Positions 15,918 through 24,810 of a stretch of 32,639 nt of DNA are shown piece by piece. The stretch is from positions 1 through 32,639 of the forward strand of contig CAZUVM010000121.1 in assembly GCA_964623885.1 (NCBI GenBank). Direction: 5' to 3'. The stretch comes from CAZUVM01 sp964623885. Lineage in GTDB: Bacteria; Verrucomicrobiota; Verrucomicrobiia; Limisphaerales; UBA8199. The notes below the pieces were generated by a model. It worked only from the letters and a program-made list of their open reading frames with translations, did no database searches and was not told where the DNA came from. Each line of letters begins with the position of its first letter. The first letter of the stretch is position 1. The translations under genes and the position numbers were made by a program.

Positions 15918-17747
15918 GATTTGGAATACGCGATAAAACCGTTGCGGCGTGATCGCCGGCGCCGAAACCGTGGCGGGTGGACCGGCGTCAAGCCAGTTAA
16001 ACAATGCATTGTTCGTGGCGAAGACGAAGCCCGGCGAGAAGGACCAGGTGGAAAGCTGCGGCGAATACTCAACTTGATAGTACCGACCCGTCGAGGCCAG
16101 CCACGAAAGATTGAAGTTGGGTTGCGACGGGACTGGTTGAATACTGGTCCCGACGTAGGGCAGGGAAACAAAACCGGCACGCTGGAGCCCGCGCTCGACC
16201 TCGGGGTTTTGCATGAAAAGCTGCCACACGCGCTGCGTGCGGTAGTTCTCGATCATGATCACAATGGGGCCTTGATCGATGCCAAGTTCATCGGTGCCAT
16301 ACCATGCTCCGGCCGTGAGGTTGAACGCGTCGCGGAAGCTGTAGGCGGTCCAAATGAACGGCCTATAATGGCTGTAGAAATAACGCAATGTCGGCACTGA
16401 GTATTCGGGGGTGAAGGGCATGGAGCCGCCGGCAGCCGTCGGAGCAATCGTGCCGTCGTCTGAGCCGTTGGGCGGGATACCATGTACATTGTAGCCGCTT
16501 GGCCCATCGCTGGCTGTAAGTCCCCAAACATTGACGCTGTACCCCACCTCGCTATTTGGATTTGCTATGGCATAAGCCACCTGCGCCAGAGACGCTCGGC
16601 GGGAATTCTCGAAATACGTACAGTTGTGACTGTTCATGTAGACGTCGGCAATATGCCGAAAATCAATCCAGCAGTGGGAATATTGATATACAAACATAGG
16701 CGCTAAGTGGACATAGCTCTGGCCATAGTTGTTGATCCAGTTATAGCCGCTGGTCCACCGATTCCAGGCCGAAGCCGGCAAGGGATTGGTGGCCGTGCCC
16801 AGCCCGAGGCAGTAGATAATCATCCCTTCGTTATAACCAACCCAGGTGCCCGAGAAGCCACCCGTTGGCAGCCACTGCATCGCCACCCCGTCGCTCCCCT
16901 GTGACATAAAAGTCCAATCCACCCGGTTGAAAATCGTATCCGCCGCCGCGCGGATGGAAGCCTCGTCAGTGCTGGGGCCATCGAAATATTGCTTCGCGTA
17001 GAGGATTCCACCCAACAGCAATGCCGTATCAATCGAAGACAGTTCGGTGCCCCCGGAACGCAAAGCCGTGTTCATGTCCAGGAAATGATAAAACCACCCT
17101 TTGTAGCCGATGGTGCCCGAGGTGCCGGAACCTTGGGGACCATTCAAAAAGGTGTTGAGAGTTGTGAGCACGCGGGCGACCCCTTGTGTGCGCGAGATCC
17201 AGCCATGGTCAATCGCGATGCCGATAGCAGTTAGGCCGAAACCCACTGCGGCAATGCTGCAGGGTGAGGTCGTCGTGCTTCGGTCCGGCACCAGGCCATT
17301 GGCGGGATTGGCCAGATACCAGAAGTAATCAAAACAAGTCTCCTGGACGTAGTCCAGAAACTCGTCATCGCTGGCAAAGAGGTGCGATGTGGCGCCCAGG
17401 ACGGAGGACGGAGTGCTCTCTTGTGAAGCGGTGCTGACGGCGGTCACATAATAAAAATTCGTCTGGCCGTTGACGACGCTGCCGCTCAGGTCGCAATAGC
17501 CAGGAGAGGTCAGCGGGGTGGTGGTCACCAGCGTGAAAGGGCCGCCGGCGCTGACGGTCGAGCGATAAACGCGATAACCGGCCAAGCTGGGATCGCTGCT
17601 GCTGTCCCAATGCAAAACGATGCTTCGATCACCAGTGCGGCTGACGATTCCAGTTGGGGCTTGGATCGCGGGCGCCGCCTGCACCCCAATGATGAGAAAG
17701 AAAACAACGGAAATCAGGGCTTGTCGCATGGCACCGCTGGATTTCAT
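15906..17747 (-). CDS. Exported glucoamylase-family (GH144-like) enzyme with FN3 domain
   Basis: A 613-residue secreted protein. Signal peptide at 1-28 (ALISVVFFLIIGVQAAPA). A fibronectin type III domain spans about 30-118 (VLHWDSSSDPSLAGYRVYRS, TNFYYVTAVS). The catalytic (alpha/alpha) barrel at about 125-540 has glucoamylase/GH144 hallmarks: DYVQETCFDYFWYLANPANG, GFGLTAIGIAIDHGWISR, FYHFLDMNTALRSGGTELSS, and the late MPFTPEYSVPTLRYFY and GPIVIMIENYRTQRVWQLFM. Relatives degrade beta-1,2-glucans or similar glucans; I cannot fix the substrate. The C-terminal 65 residues are a small beta domain (YYQVEYSPQLSTW through RFYRVFQ) common at the end of verrucomicrobial exported proteins. The gene is divergent from the carbohydrate-binding protein at 17884, so the pair probably share control. 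Confidence 0.88.
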   Translation of the reverse strand: MKSSGAMRQALISVVFFLIIGVQAAPAIQAPTGIVSRTGDRSIVLHWDSSSDPSLAGYRVYRSTVSAGGPFTLVTTTPLTSPGYCDLSGSVVNGQTNFYYVTAVSTASQESTPSSVLGATSHLFASDDEFLDYVQETCFDYFWYLANPANGLVPDRSTTTSPCSIAAVGFGLTAIGIAIDHGWISRTQGVARVLTTLNTFLNGPQGSGTSGTIGYKGWFYHFLDMNTALRSGGTELSSIDTALLLGGILYAKQYFDGPSTDEASIRAAADTIFNRVDWTFMSQGSDGVAMQWLPTGGFSGTWVGYNEGMIIYCLGLGTATNPLPASAWNRWTSGYNWINNYGQSYVHLAPMFVYQYSHCWIDFRHIADVYMNSHNCTYFENSRRASLAQVAYAIANPNSEVGYSVNVWGLTASDGPSGYNVHGIPPNGSDDGTIAPTAAGGSMPFTPEYSVPTLRYFYSHYRPFIWTAYSFRDAFNLTAGAWYGTDELGIDQGPIVIMIENYRTQRVWQLFMQNPEVERGLQRAGFVSLPYVGTSIQPVPSQPNFNLSWLASTGRYYQVEYSPQLSTWSFSPGFVFATNNALFNWLDAGPPATVSAPAITPQRFYRVFQIGTP

Positions 17748-17883
17748 TTACCACAGCAAGGAAGACAAATCCAGCCCAGAAAACATTGACATCTCGCCCT
17801 TCTCTGCGAAATTTAAAAGTACCTCAGTGAGGAGCAAAACCCCGACAAAGCAACCATCAACCCAAATAAATAACCTGCAGGCG
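17748..17883. promoter_or_regulatory. Divergent promoter region
   Basis: A 136-base, A-rich spacer between the glucoamylase-type gene (minus) and the carbohydrate-binding gene (plus). It contains a perfect TTGACA at 17786-17791 on the plus strand, but the best -10 candidates (AAATTT at 17 bases, TTTAAA at 20) are poor. No operator-like dyad was found. Confidence 0.35.
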
Positions 17884-20604
17884 ATGAACGGCTCTCCGCG
17901 ACCCCTTTCGCTCACTTGGAAACCAAACGATAGAATCCTTTTTAAGACGGCGAAGGCCATGCTCCTGGGGCTGGCTGTGGCCTCCCTCTTGGCCGGCCGG
18001 TCGACTGAAGCGGCAAACCTGCTTGCAAACCCGAGTTTCGAGAGCCCACCCAATGGGAACACCATTCCGACTGGCTGGAACCGTTTTTCGCCGCCGACAA
18101 CCCGAAAAGATTATTGGGTTGAGAATCTCCCTGCTGTAGCTCATTCGGGGACGTACTACTGGAAACAGTGGGACGCCACTTATAGTGGAACAAATGTGGC
18201 AGGCATCTACGAGGATTTCAGCACTTCTCCAGGCTCGACTTTTCAAGCTAGCGGTTGGTTTTATACATACTCAGGAGACGCAGGCGGACTGGGGTCGGGT
18301 CAGTTTACTTGGGTTGAGGTTTCCTTCCTCGGCTCCAGCAACAATGTTCTTGCCCTTTACAAATCGGATAATTTCGACGCCACGTCCGGGACCGACATCT
18401 GGGTCCAAGGCCAGGTAACTCAGGCTTGCGACGTATCTTCTCCGATTTCGAGTGGCGATCCGTATTTCACAACCTACGCAGTGACAGGTTCGGTGAGTCA
18501 GTTGGTAGCGCCTCCGGGTGCGACAACTGTCCGTTATCGGTATGCCTACCTCGCGATTGACCCCGGCACCGGGTCCGCTTATTTCGATGATGCCGTTTTG
18601 GACCAGACCAGTGGCGCATCGCCCCCCGTCCTTAGCAACGTCTTTCCGCAGAACATGATTTTCGTCAATCCCAATGATGGCATCAGCTTCAATGTCAGTT
18701 CGCCGAGTGGGTTCACCATCAACAGCAACGCCATTGGCCTGGTCCTCAATGGTGTGGATGTCTCCAGCAACCTGGCCATCAGCGGTTCTTCGTCCAACAA
18801 GACCGTCACGTACCACGGACTTCAGTCCAACACGGTTTATTCAGCCACCATTACTGCGACTGACGTTTTCAATCTCACCGTTAGCGCAAGCACGCACTTC
18901 GAAACTACCTGGGTGGGTGTTCCGCCGGTTCTGACCCTCTGGGAAGCCGAGGATTTTGATTTCACTAATGGGATGTACTATGATTTTCCAACGCTTTGCG
19001 ATACTATTGGCAACCCCAACTGCTACTTTGGCACGGTGGGGAACCCATTTGTGGACGAGTATCCACTCGGCAACGCCCCTACGCATTTGTATCGTCCCGA
19101 TGATCTGGTGGGCACAGTCGGGTCTGGAGATTTTTTGCGTAAGGACCATGTCCTGGCAGGCGTGCAGGACTACCGAATCGATCCATTCAACAGCGGCCAA
19201 TGGATCAACTACACTCGCGACTGGTCGAACGGCACGTATTGGGTCATCGGCCGCCTCTCTACGGATGTTGGCTTAAGCGGAACATTCACCCTAAGTCTTG
19301 TGAACCCGGACAACTCGACGACTGATCTAGGTACCTTCACAATCAACGGTGGTCTTGGGTGGACCACTTTTGAGAATGTTTATCTCAAGGACACCAATGG
19401 TAATAACGCGCTGGTCACACTGAATGGTAAGCAGACCCTGCGGCTTACCGCGAGCGGCCCAGACCTCAGGCCGAACTTTTTCATGCTGGTCGCCCCTCAA
19501 CTTGAAGTGACCAGCATTTATCCGACTGGCAAGCGACCTTTTGAATCTACCAATAGCTTTGCTTTTACGATATCGTCGTTCAGCGGCGCTCTTCCTGCTA
19601 ATGCCATTACCTTGAATCTTGACGTCAACGACGTCTCATCGAATCTGGTAATCACCGGCTCGTCCTCGACCAGAAATGTAGTTTATCCATACCTGATGCC
19701 CAATGCTGTGCACGTGGCGGTCATTGCCGCGACCAATTTAGCTGGCCAGGGGCTTCTGATGACGAATCGCTTCGATACGTTCAGCGAGGGGAATTACATG
19801 GTTGAAGCCGAAGATTTTGATTATGACGGCGGACAATTTATCAGCGCCGATAATTGGTTTCCAGGGGCGTACGCCGACGCTTTCGGTCCCTATCCAGCAG
19901 TCACCAACATTGACTACCAACACATCTCGTCGATCAACGACGTGTTTAACTACCGAACTAACTATCCTGTTGGAGCCGGGGGTATCCCACAGGACAAGCT
20001 TGGCTCGCACGATTATGTGCGAACGAATTGGGTGAATAACGGCGCGCCCGATTATGTTTTGGTGTTCTTCGCCAATACCGATTGGGCCAACTATACCCGG
20101 CAGTATCCGACGGGCAGCTATTACTTCTACATTCGCTCCTCCGGCGACGGCCCCTATTCGCTGTACCTCGACCAAATCATCAGCGGCGCTGGCACAACGA
20201 ATCAGGTCACTAAGAGACTGGGACACTTTGGCGGTTTTGGGAGATCCCCAGCATATTTCACTTATGACTGGGTCCCATTGACTGATGACGGGCTGTCCGC
20301 TCCGGCGGCCGTCAAGCTTAACGGGCTTGCGACCCTTAGAATCACCACCGCTGGCAATTGCAATCCGAACTACTTCATGCTCGTGCCTGCGGGAGGCATC
20401 AAGGTGAGTGTCCGTGCCGCTTCCGGTAATACCTTGCTCTCATTCCCGACTCAGGTGGGCGCCACTTATCGAGTGTTCTACCGGACCAACCTGGATACAG
20501 GCAACTGGAGCCCGCTTACGACCCTCATCGGCAATGGCGCGGTCAAAACCGTAAGTGATCCGACGACGGGCGGAAGACGATTCTATAAAGTAACGGCGCC
20601 GTAA
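17884..20604 (+). CDS. Large exported carbohydrate-binding protein with duplicated Ig/CBM6-like modules
   Basis: 906 residues from the ATG at 17884. The open frame extends back to 17620, but that would run over the divergent gene and bury the signal peptide. Signal sequence to about residue 43 (AMLLGLAVASLLAGRSTEA). A CBM4/9-like beta-sandwich follows (45-245; NLLANPSFESP opening, AYFDDAVLDQ closing). Then comes a tandem repeat: Ig-like (248-340) plus CBM6-like (345-535, opening WEAEDFDFTNG), and Ig-like (538-635) plus CBM6-like (637-836, opening MVEAEDFDYDGG). Both CBM6-like units end NFFMLV or NYFMLV. The C-terminus (845-906) is the same kind of Tyr/Trp/FYKV domain as in the glucoamylase-type neighbour. 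No catalytic domain is seen. It probably binds polysaccharide at or near the cell surface. Confidence 0.8.
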   Translation: MNGSPRPLSLTWKPNDRILFKTAKAMLLGLAVASLLAGRSTEAANLLANPSFESPPNGNTIPTGWNRFSPPTTRKDYWVENLPAVAHSGTYYWKQWDATYSGTNVAGIYEDFSTSPGSTFQASGWFYTYSGDAGGLGSGQFTWVEVSFLGSSNNVLALYKSDNFDATSGTDIWVQGQVTQACDVSSPISSGDPYFTTYAVTGSVSQLVAPPGATTVRYRYAYLAIDPGTGSAYFDDAVLDQTSGASPPVLSNVFPQNMIFVNPNDGISFNVSSPSGFTINSNAIGLVLNGVDVSSNLAISGSSSNKTVTYHGLQSNTVYSATITATDVFNLTVSASTHFETTWVGVPPVLTLWEAEDFDFTNGMYYDFPTLCDTIGNPNCYFGTVGNPFVDEYPLGNAPTHLYRPDDLVGTVGSGDFLRKDHVLAGVQDYRIDPFNSGQWINYTRDWSNGTYWVIGRLSTDVGLSGTFTLSLVNPDNSTTDLGTFTINGGLGWTTFENVYLKDTNGNNALVTLNGKQTLRLTASGPDLRPNFFMLVAPQLEVTSIYPTGKRPFESTNSFAFTISSFSGALPANAITLNLDVNDVSSNLVITGSSSTRNVVYPYLMPNAVHVAVIAATNLAGQGLLMTNRFDTFSEGNYMVEAEDFDYDGGQFISADNWFPGAYADAFGPYPAVTNIDYQHISSINDVFNYRTNYPVGAGGIPQDKLGSHDYVRTNWVNNGAPDYVLVFFANTDWANYTRQYPTGSYYFYIRSSGDGPYSLYLDQIISGAGTTNQVTKRLGHFGGFGRSPAYFTYDWVPLTDDGLSAPAAVKLNGLATLRITTAGNCNPNYFMLVPAGGIKVSVRAASGNTLLSFPTQVGATYRVFYRTNLDTGNWSPLTTLIGNGAVKTVSDPTTGGRRFYKVTAP

Positions 20605-20609
20605 CGGTC

Positions 20610-20641
20610 TGGTAGGGACGCCGAGGACGGCGTCCTTACCA
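20610..20641. repeat. GC-rich palindrome after the carbohydrate-binding gene
   Basis: TGGTAGGGACGCCG pairs with CGGCGTCCTTACCA (one G-T pair) around an AGGA loop, six bases after the stop at 20602-20604. No T-tract follows on the plus strand. Similar GTAGGGGACG wording occurs at the palindromes at 2967 and 32325, suggesting a related repeat family. Confidence 0.6.
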
Positions 20642-20769
20642 TCCGCCTCCAGACGTCCCCAGTTACTGGCGATTACTCGATATGCTCCAGCCTCCATTCT
20701 CTTTGAATTTTGTGCCTGTTTCGGTTCTTAAGTTTTTGATCGAGTAGGCAGTGCGCTACCAGGCGCGCA

Positions 20770-20804
20770 AATTAAAAGCACGGCATGAACCGGTCATGCC
20801 GTGC
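20770..20804 (-). terminator. Intrinsic terminator of the PEP-CTERM gene
   Basis: A perfect 10-bp stem (GCACGGCATG at 20778-20787 with CATGCCGTGC at 20795-20804) and 7-base loop. Read on the minus strand it is followed by TTTTAATTT, the same tail as the groEL terminator. It lies 17 bases after the stop codon. Confidence 0.8.
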
Positions 20805-20821
20805 CGTGAAAAAGTGGAATC

Positions 20822-21616
20822 TCAGGCGCGCTGGCGCAGACGCCGTGCGAGGGGGAGGATGCCCAAGGCGAGCAGTGCGAGCGAGGAAGGTTCCGGCACA
20901 GTGATTGTAATGCTGTCGAAAACCGACTGCCCCGAAGCTCCTGGAGAAGTGTTACCATTCCCAATCTGGTAATAACCACCGAGTATGTCGCCTACAAGAT
21001 TGCCAGTCCATGATTGGATTGGGCTTGATGCGGTATTGGAGCCGTCGGTGACAAAGAACTGCATGTTACCTGTGGGCCCATTTTGAAAATATACGATTTG
21101 CATACTAATATGAGTGCCGGCCGTATAGGTAATACCTGAGTTCCAGAATCCAGGTCCGCCGAAAAAGCCCAAAAACCCGCCACTGGCATTAGCTAGGAAC
21201 TGCAGATCGCCGCCCGGGAACGAGCCGTTGCCTTGACCGTAACTGCCGGTCGTTCCGTTGGGTATAATAAAGCCCGCTTCGTTATCAACCGTTGTGGTTC
21301 CGCTCATCGTTAGGCCAAAGGAAACCGTAAATCCGAGGTCACTGGCTCCCAGAACGTAGGGGCTGGTGCCATTATTTGAAAATGCCCAGTAACTGCGGTC
21401 CAACCCGCCCGAGGTCGCCCGGAATGCGCCCGCCTCCCCAATCGTAATGGAACCGGGATAGCTGTTGAGGTAAGTCCCCGTCGCCCCGGGCATATCATTG
21501 AAAACTCTTGGCGTGATGACGCCCGAGTTGATCGAACTTATTTGAGCATATGCGCCCATAGCGGTCGTGAGACCGAGCGCAACGAGGTATCTGGTATAGT
21601 TATGGATTTGAGGCAT
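20822..21616 (-). CDS. PEP-CTERM sorting-domain protein
   Basis: A 264-residue exported protein. Signal peptide TRYLVALGLTTAMGAYAQ, then a Gly/Ser/Thr-rich body predicted as beta-sandwich (FGLTMSGTTTVDNEAGFIIP; SMQIVYFQNGPTGNMQFFVT), reminiscent of lectin-like or CBM-like PEP-CTERM proteins. The C-terminus is the sorting signal VPEPSSLALLALGILPLARR followed by a basic tail. That is the PEP motif, hydrophobic helix and Arg cluster recognised by exosortase/EpsH and linked to extracellular polysaccharide. No exosortase is in the window. A well-formed promoter precedes it (21660-21688 region) and an intrinsic terminator follows, so it is a single-gene unit. The binding partner is unknown. Confidence 0.88.
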   Translation of the reverse strand: MPQIHNYTRYLVALGLTTAMGAYAQISSINSGVITPRVFNDMPGATGTYLNSYPGSITIGEAGAFRATSGGLDRSYWAFSNNGTSPYVLGASDLGFTVSFGLTMSGTTTVDNEAGFIIPNGTTGSYGQGNGSFPGGDLQFLANASGGFLGFFGGPGFWNSGITYTAGTHISMQIVYFQNGPTGNMQFFVTDGSNTASSPIQSWTGNLVGDILGGYYQIGNGNTSPGASGQSVFDSITITVPEPSSLALLALGILPLARRLRQRA

Positions 21617-21659
21617 AAAGTCCTAAGAACTATGGGGGTTCATCAGGTTCACGAAGCCA

Positions 21660-21688
21660 ACTATGAAAGCCGCGGACATGCCTGTCAA
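21660..21688 (-). promoter_or_regulatory. Sigma70-like promoter of the PEP-CTERM gene
   Basis: On the minus strand a perfect TTGACA (21688-21683) is followed after exactly 17 bases by CATAGT (21665-21660, 4/6 match to TATAAT). The predicted start near 21653 gives a leader of about 37 bases before the start codon at 21616. Confidence 0.55.
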
Positions 21689-21738
21689 GCGTTAAAAATG
21701 CGACCAAGCCGCGACTTTGTTTTCAGTTGCCGGGTGCT

Positions 21739-21765
21739 TGCTACCTCGGCGGCGCTTTGGTAGCA
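21739..21765. promoter_or_regulatory. Inverted repeat upstream of the metalloprotease start
   Basis: TGCTACC and GGTAGCA (7-bp arms, 13-base spacer) end 11 bases before the ATG at 21777. The same stretch can be read as a weak promoter (TTGCTA, 17 bases, TAGCAT), which would give a nearly leaderless mRNA. It could be an operator or an mRNA hairpin hiding the start. Confidence 0.35.
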
Positions 21766-21776
21766 TCACGCCCGCC

Positions 21777-24590
21777 ATGAATGCCACGCGATTTCCCAAT
21801 GCCAGCTCATCATTTTTCTATCGCATCGTTGCCATCAGGCTGTTCATGATCGGCATGATTCTGCTGCCAGCGCTCAATGCCTGGACGCAAGCCCCGCCCG
21901 CCAAACCTTCGAAATTCAAAGACTTCGCCGAAGTCACCAAAGACACGCAGAAGTTCGAGGGTCTCTTCACGTTATATCGCACCAATGAGATCGTGTACGC
22001 GGAAATCAAACCGAACCAACTCGATCAGCCCTTGCTCGCCCCCATGGCTATCGCTCGCGGTTTGGCCATGGCCGGCCAGCCGCTGAACTTCGGCGACGAA
22101 TGGATCCTCGTTTTTCGCCGCGTAGAGGACAATATCCAATTGCTCCGCCGAAATATTCATTACGAGGCTCCCAAAGGCACTCCGCTCGAACGCGCCGTCC
22201 TGCAGAACTATACTGATTCAGTCTTGCTTTCGCTGCCCATTGTCAGCCTCAGCCCCGGCGGAAACGTGCTTATCGACTTTTCCCAAATTTTCCTTACCGA
22301 TTTCGCCCAACTTGGCCTTGGCGAATTTGATAAGAACCGCAGCTCCTGGAGCAAAATCAAGACCTTCCAAAACAATATCGAATTGGAAATCCAGGCTACG
22401 TATCGCGGCCGCGGTGGCATGTTCCGCTTTGGCGATGACGGCGTTGCCGATTCCCGTGGCATCACCCTCGTCATCCACTACAGTCTGTGCAAACTGCCTG
22501 AATCGGGGTACAAACCACGCTACGCCGATCACCGCGTCGGTCACTTCCTGAGCGCTACGAAGGATTTCGGCTCCAACGATCCCGATACGGTTTTTATGCG
22601 CCGCATCAACCGCTGGCGGCTGGAAAAATCCGACTCCAAAGCCAAGCTCTCGCCGCCGAAAAAGCAACTCGTGTGGTGGGTTGAGAACACCGTGCCGGAT
22701 GAATATCGCCCCTACGTCGAGGAAGGCATCCTGGAATGGAACAAGGCTTTTGAGAAAATCGGATTCCGCAACGCGATTAGTGTTCGCTGGCAAAACGAAC
22801 GCGACGATTTCGATCCCGAGGACATTAACTACTGCACGTTCCGCTGGATCACCACCAGTTCCACCTTCGCTATGTCAGGCCTGCGCGCCGATCCCATCAC
22901 CGGCGAAATGATCGATGGCGACGTTATCTTCGACGCAAGCTGGATCCGTGCGCTAAAGTCCGAATACGCTTTCCTGGTTGGCAAACCGATTGCCGCCGCG
23001 GCAGAGGACTGGGTGCCGCTGGCCCAGGGCGAAATCATTAGCCCGATTATGGCCGCGAAATATGGCTATGGCCTGCCGTTCCCAATTCCTCGCCCGGGGC
23101 CTGCCTGGGCAGGACAGGATGGCAAAACTATGACGGCGCAATTGGTCCCGGGCGAATGGAGCCCGGTGCAAATGCAGCTCAATCGCCGTTTCTCGCAGAG
23201 CCTCGCCAATGTTTGCCAATGCGCGGTCGGAAAGCAGCAGGAGTTGAGCATGGCCATGATCGCGATGGCCTCGGATGGCAAAGCATCCCCCGATGAGAAA
23301 CTTCCCGACGAGTTCCTGGGCCAGACCATCAAGGAAATCGTCATGCACGAGGTCGGCCATTCTCTTGGCCTTCGCCACAATTTCAAGGCCAGCACCATGC
23401 TTTCGCTCAGCCAAATCAATGATACGAATCTCACCCGTGTCAAAGGGATGACTGGTAGCGTGATGGATTACAACCCGGTCAATATTTCGCGCAAGGGTCA
23501 ACCCCAGGGCGACTACGCCACCACCACCATCGGGCCGTATGATTACTGGGCCATTGAATACGCTTATAAGCCCATCGAGGGTGACGAGGCAGCCGAGCTG
23601 AAAAAAATCGCCGACCACTCGCCCAACCCGGACCTCGCTTACGCCACCGACGAGGACATGTTTCTCAACGACGATCCCTACGTAAACACGTATGATCTCG
23701 GAAACGATCCACTTAAATACGGCGAAGATCGCGTCGCTCTTGCCGCCGAGCTGCTTAAAACGCTCGATGACAGAATCGTTAAAGACGGCGAGTCATGGGC
23801 TCGGCTGCGCCGGGCCTTCTCGGTGTTGCTCGGCCAATATGGCAATGCGGCTTATCTCGCTTCTTCTTTTATCGGCGGCCAATCGGTAAGTCGCGACTTC
23901 AAAGGCAGCGAAGGTTGTCACGACCCGGTTTCTCCAGTTCCGGGCGACAAGCAGCGCGAAGCCCTGGATTTCCTCGCTAAGAATGTTCTTACCGGCGATG
24001 CGTTCCATTTCTCGCCGGTCATGCTGCGCCGGCTCACTACCGACAACTGGTACCACTGGGGCAGCGAATCCTTGTTCTATGGCGGCGGCGTGGATTATCC
24101 CATCTTCGAGCGCGTCCTCGCTATCCAGCGTATCGTGTTGAATCGCTGCTTCGATCCGTCCGTGCTCTCCCGCCTTGAAAACCAGGAGCTCCAGTCCGAT
24201 CCGCAGGCCAAGCCCCTTAAAGTCTCTGAAATATTTCAAACCACGACGGAATCAATTTGGGGTCAATTAGCGCCAGGCAAAGATGCTTCGCAGGCCACGA
24301 TGCGCCGCAACCTTCAGCGCGAGCATCTCGCTCGTTTGTGTCATATGGTGCTGGGCCAGCGGCCTAGCCCTTTTAGCGATATGTACGGTTTTGTCATGTT
24401 GATGGGTGGCTCGAGTACTCTGCCCGCGGATGCCAAGAGCCTTGCCCGGCTTCATTTGCAACGTATCGCCGACAAGATCGACAAAGGTCTCGGCTCCGGG
24501 ATGGACGACACCACTAAAGCGCACTTGACGGAGTGCCGCGAGCGCATCAAGAAAGTCCTCGAAGCTAACTATACAGCTAACGAACTCTGA
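21777..24590 (+). CDS. Exported zinc-dependent metalloprotease (metzincin-like)
   Basis: 937 residues from the ATG at 21777, the first Met that places a signal peptide at the N-terminus (RIVAIRLFMIGMILLPALNA); an upstream ATG at 21717 would add 20 residues before it. The zinc site is EIVMHEVGHSLGLRHNF: H524, E525, H528 and H534, the metzincin HExxHxxGxxH pattern. A Met-turn GSVMDYNP (M563) follows at the usual distance. N-terminal parts (FEGLFTLYRTNEIVYAEIKP; VEDNIQLLRRNIHYEAP) match the large bacterial family carrying DUF5117/DUF4953-type domains. The C-terminal 350 residues contain helical repeats with no known motif. Probably degrades extracellular protein, perhaps for nutrition. Monocistronic as far as can be seen. 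Confidence 0.9.
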   Translation: MNATRFPNASSSFFYRIVAIRLFMIGMILLPALNAWTQAPPAKPSKFKDFAEVTKDTQKFEGLFTLYRTNEIVYAEIKPNQLDQPLLAPMAIARGLAMAGQPLNFGDEWILVFRRVEDNIQLLRRNIHYEAPKGTPLERAVLQNYTDSVLLSLPIVSLSPGGNVLIDFSQIFLTDFAQLGLGEFDKNRSSWSKIKTFQNNIELEIQATYRGRGGMFRFGDDGVADSRGITLVIHYSLCKLPESGYKPRYADHRVGHFLSATKDFGSNDPDTVFMRRINRWRLEKSDSKAKLSPPKKQLVWWVENTVPDEYRPYVEEGILEWNKAFEKIGFRNAISVRWQNERDDFDPEDINYCTFRWITTSSTFAMSGLRADPITGEMIDGDVIFDASWIRALKSEYAFLVGKPIAAAAEDWVPLAQGEIISPIMAAKYGYGLPFPIPRPGPAWAGQDGKTMTAQLVPGEWSPVQMQLNRRFSQSLANVCQCAVGKQQELSMAMIAMASDGKASPDEKLPDEFLGQTIKEIVMHEVGHSLGLRHNFKASTMLSLSQINDTNLTRVKGMTGSVMDYNPVNISRKGQPQGDYATTTIGPYDYWAIEYAYKPIEGDEAAELKKIADHSPNPDLAYATDEDMFLNDDPYVNTYDLGNDPLKYGEDRVALAAELLKTLDDRIVKDGESWARLRRAFSVLLGQYGNAAYLASSFIGGQSVSRDFKGSEGCHDPVSPVPGDKQREALDFLAKNVLTGDAFHFSPVMLRRLTTDNWYHWGSESLFYGGGVDYPIFERVLAIQRIVLNRCFDPSVLSRLENQELQSDPQAKPLKVSEIFQTTTESIWGQLAPGKDASQATMRRNLQREHLARLCHMVLGQRPSPFSDMYGFVMLMGGSSTLPADAKSLARLHLQRIADKIDKGLGSGMDDTTKAHLTECRERIKKVLEANYTANEL

Positions 24591-24596
24591 GTTGGA

Positions 24597-24615
24597 GCAC
24601 TCCGTGGCGGAGCGC
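24597..24615 (+). repeat. Short hairpin after the metalloprotease gene
   Basis: CTCCG-TGG-CGGAG plus two outer pairs lies just after the stop at 24588-24590. There is no T-tract, so a terminator role is uncertain. The rest of the 220-base gap to 24811 shows no feature I can support. Confidence 0.3.
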
Positions 24616-24810
24616 GCGCGGTCCCCGCTCGCAGCGGCTTGCGTTGATCCATGCGGGAAATCTCCGGCGTTCACCGATCAGGTTTATGAAGCATTTCCAA
24701 ACGGTATGAAGCTCCCCTCTACCATTTGCAGTAAGGGCTGATAAACCAGATACCTCCAACTATCATCTAACAATGTCGGCGCTCTCGCGCTTAACTTTAG
24801 CGCTGAGTCA

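Noticed and set aside
17620..17883. Upstream extension of the carbohydrate-binding protein
   Set aside because: It would overlap the start of the divergent glucoamylase-type gene and place the signal peptide ~130 residues inside the protein.
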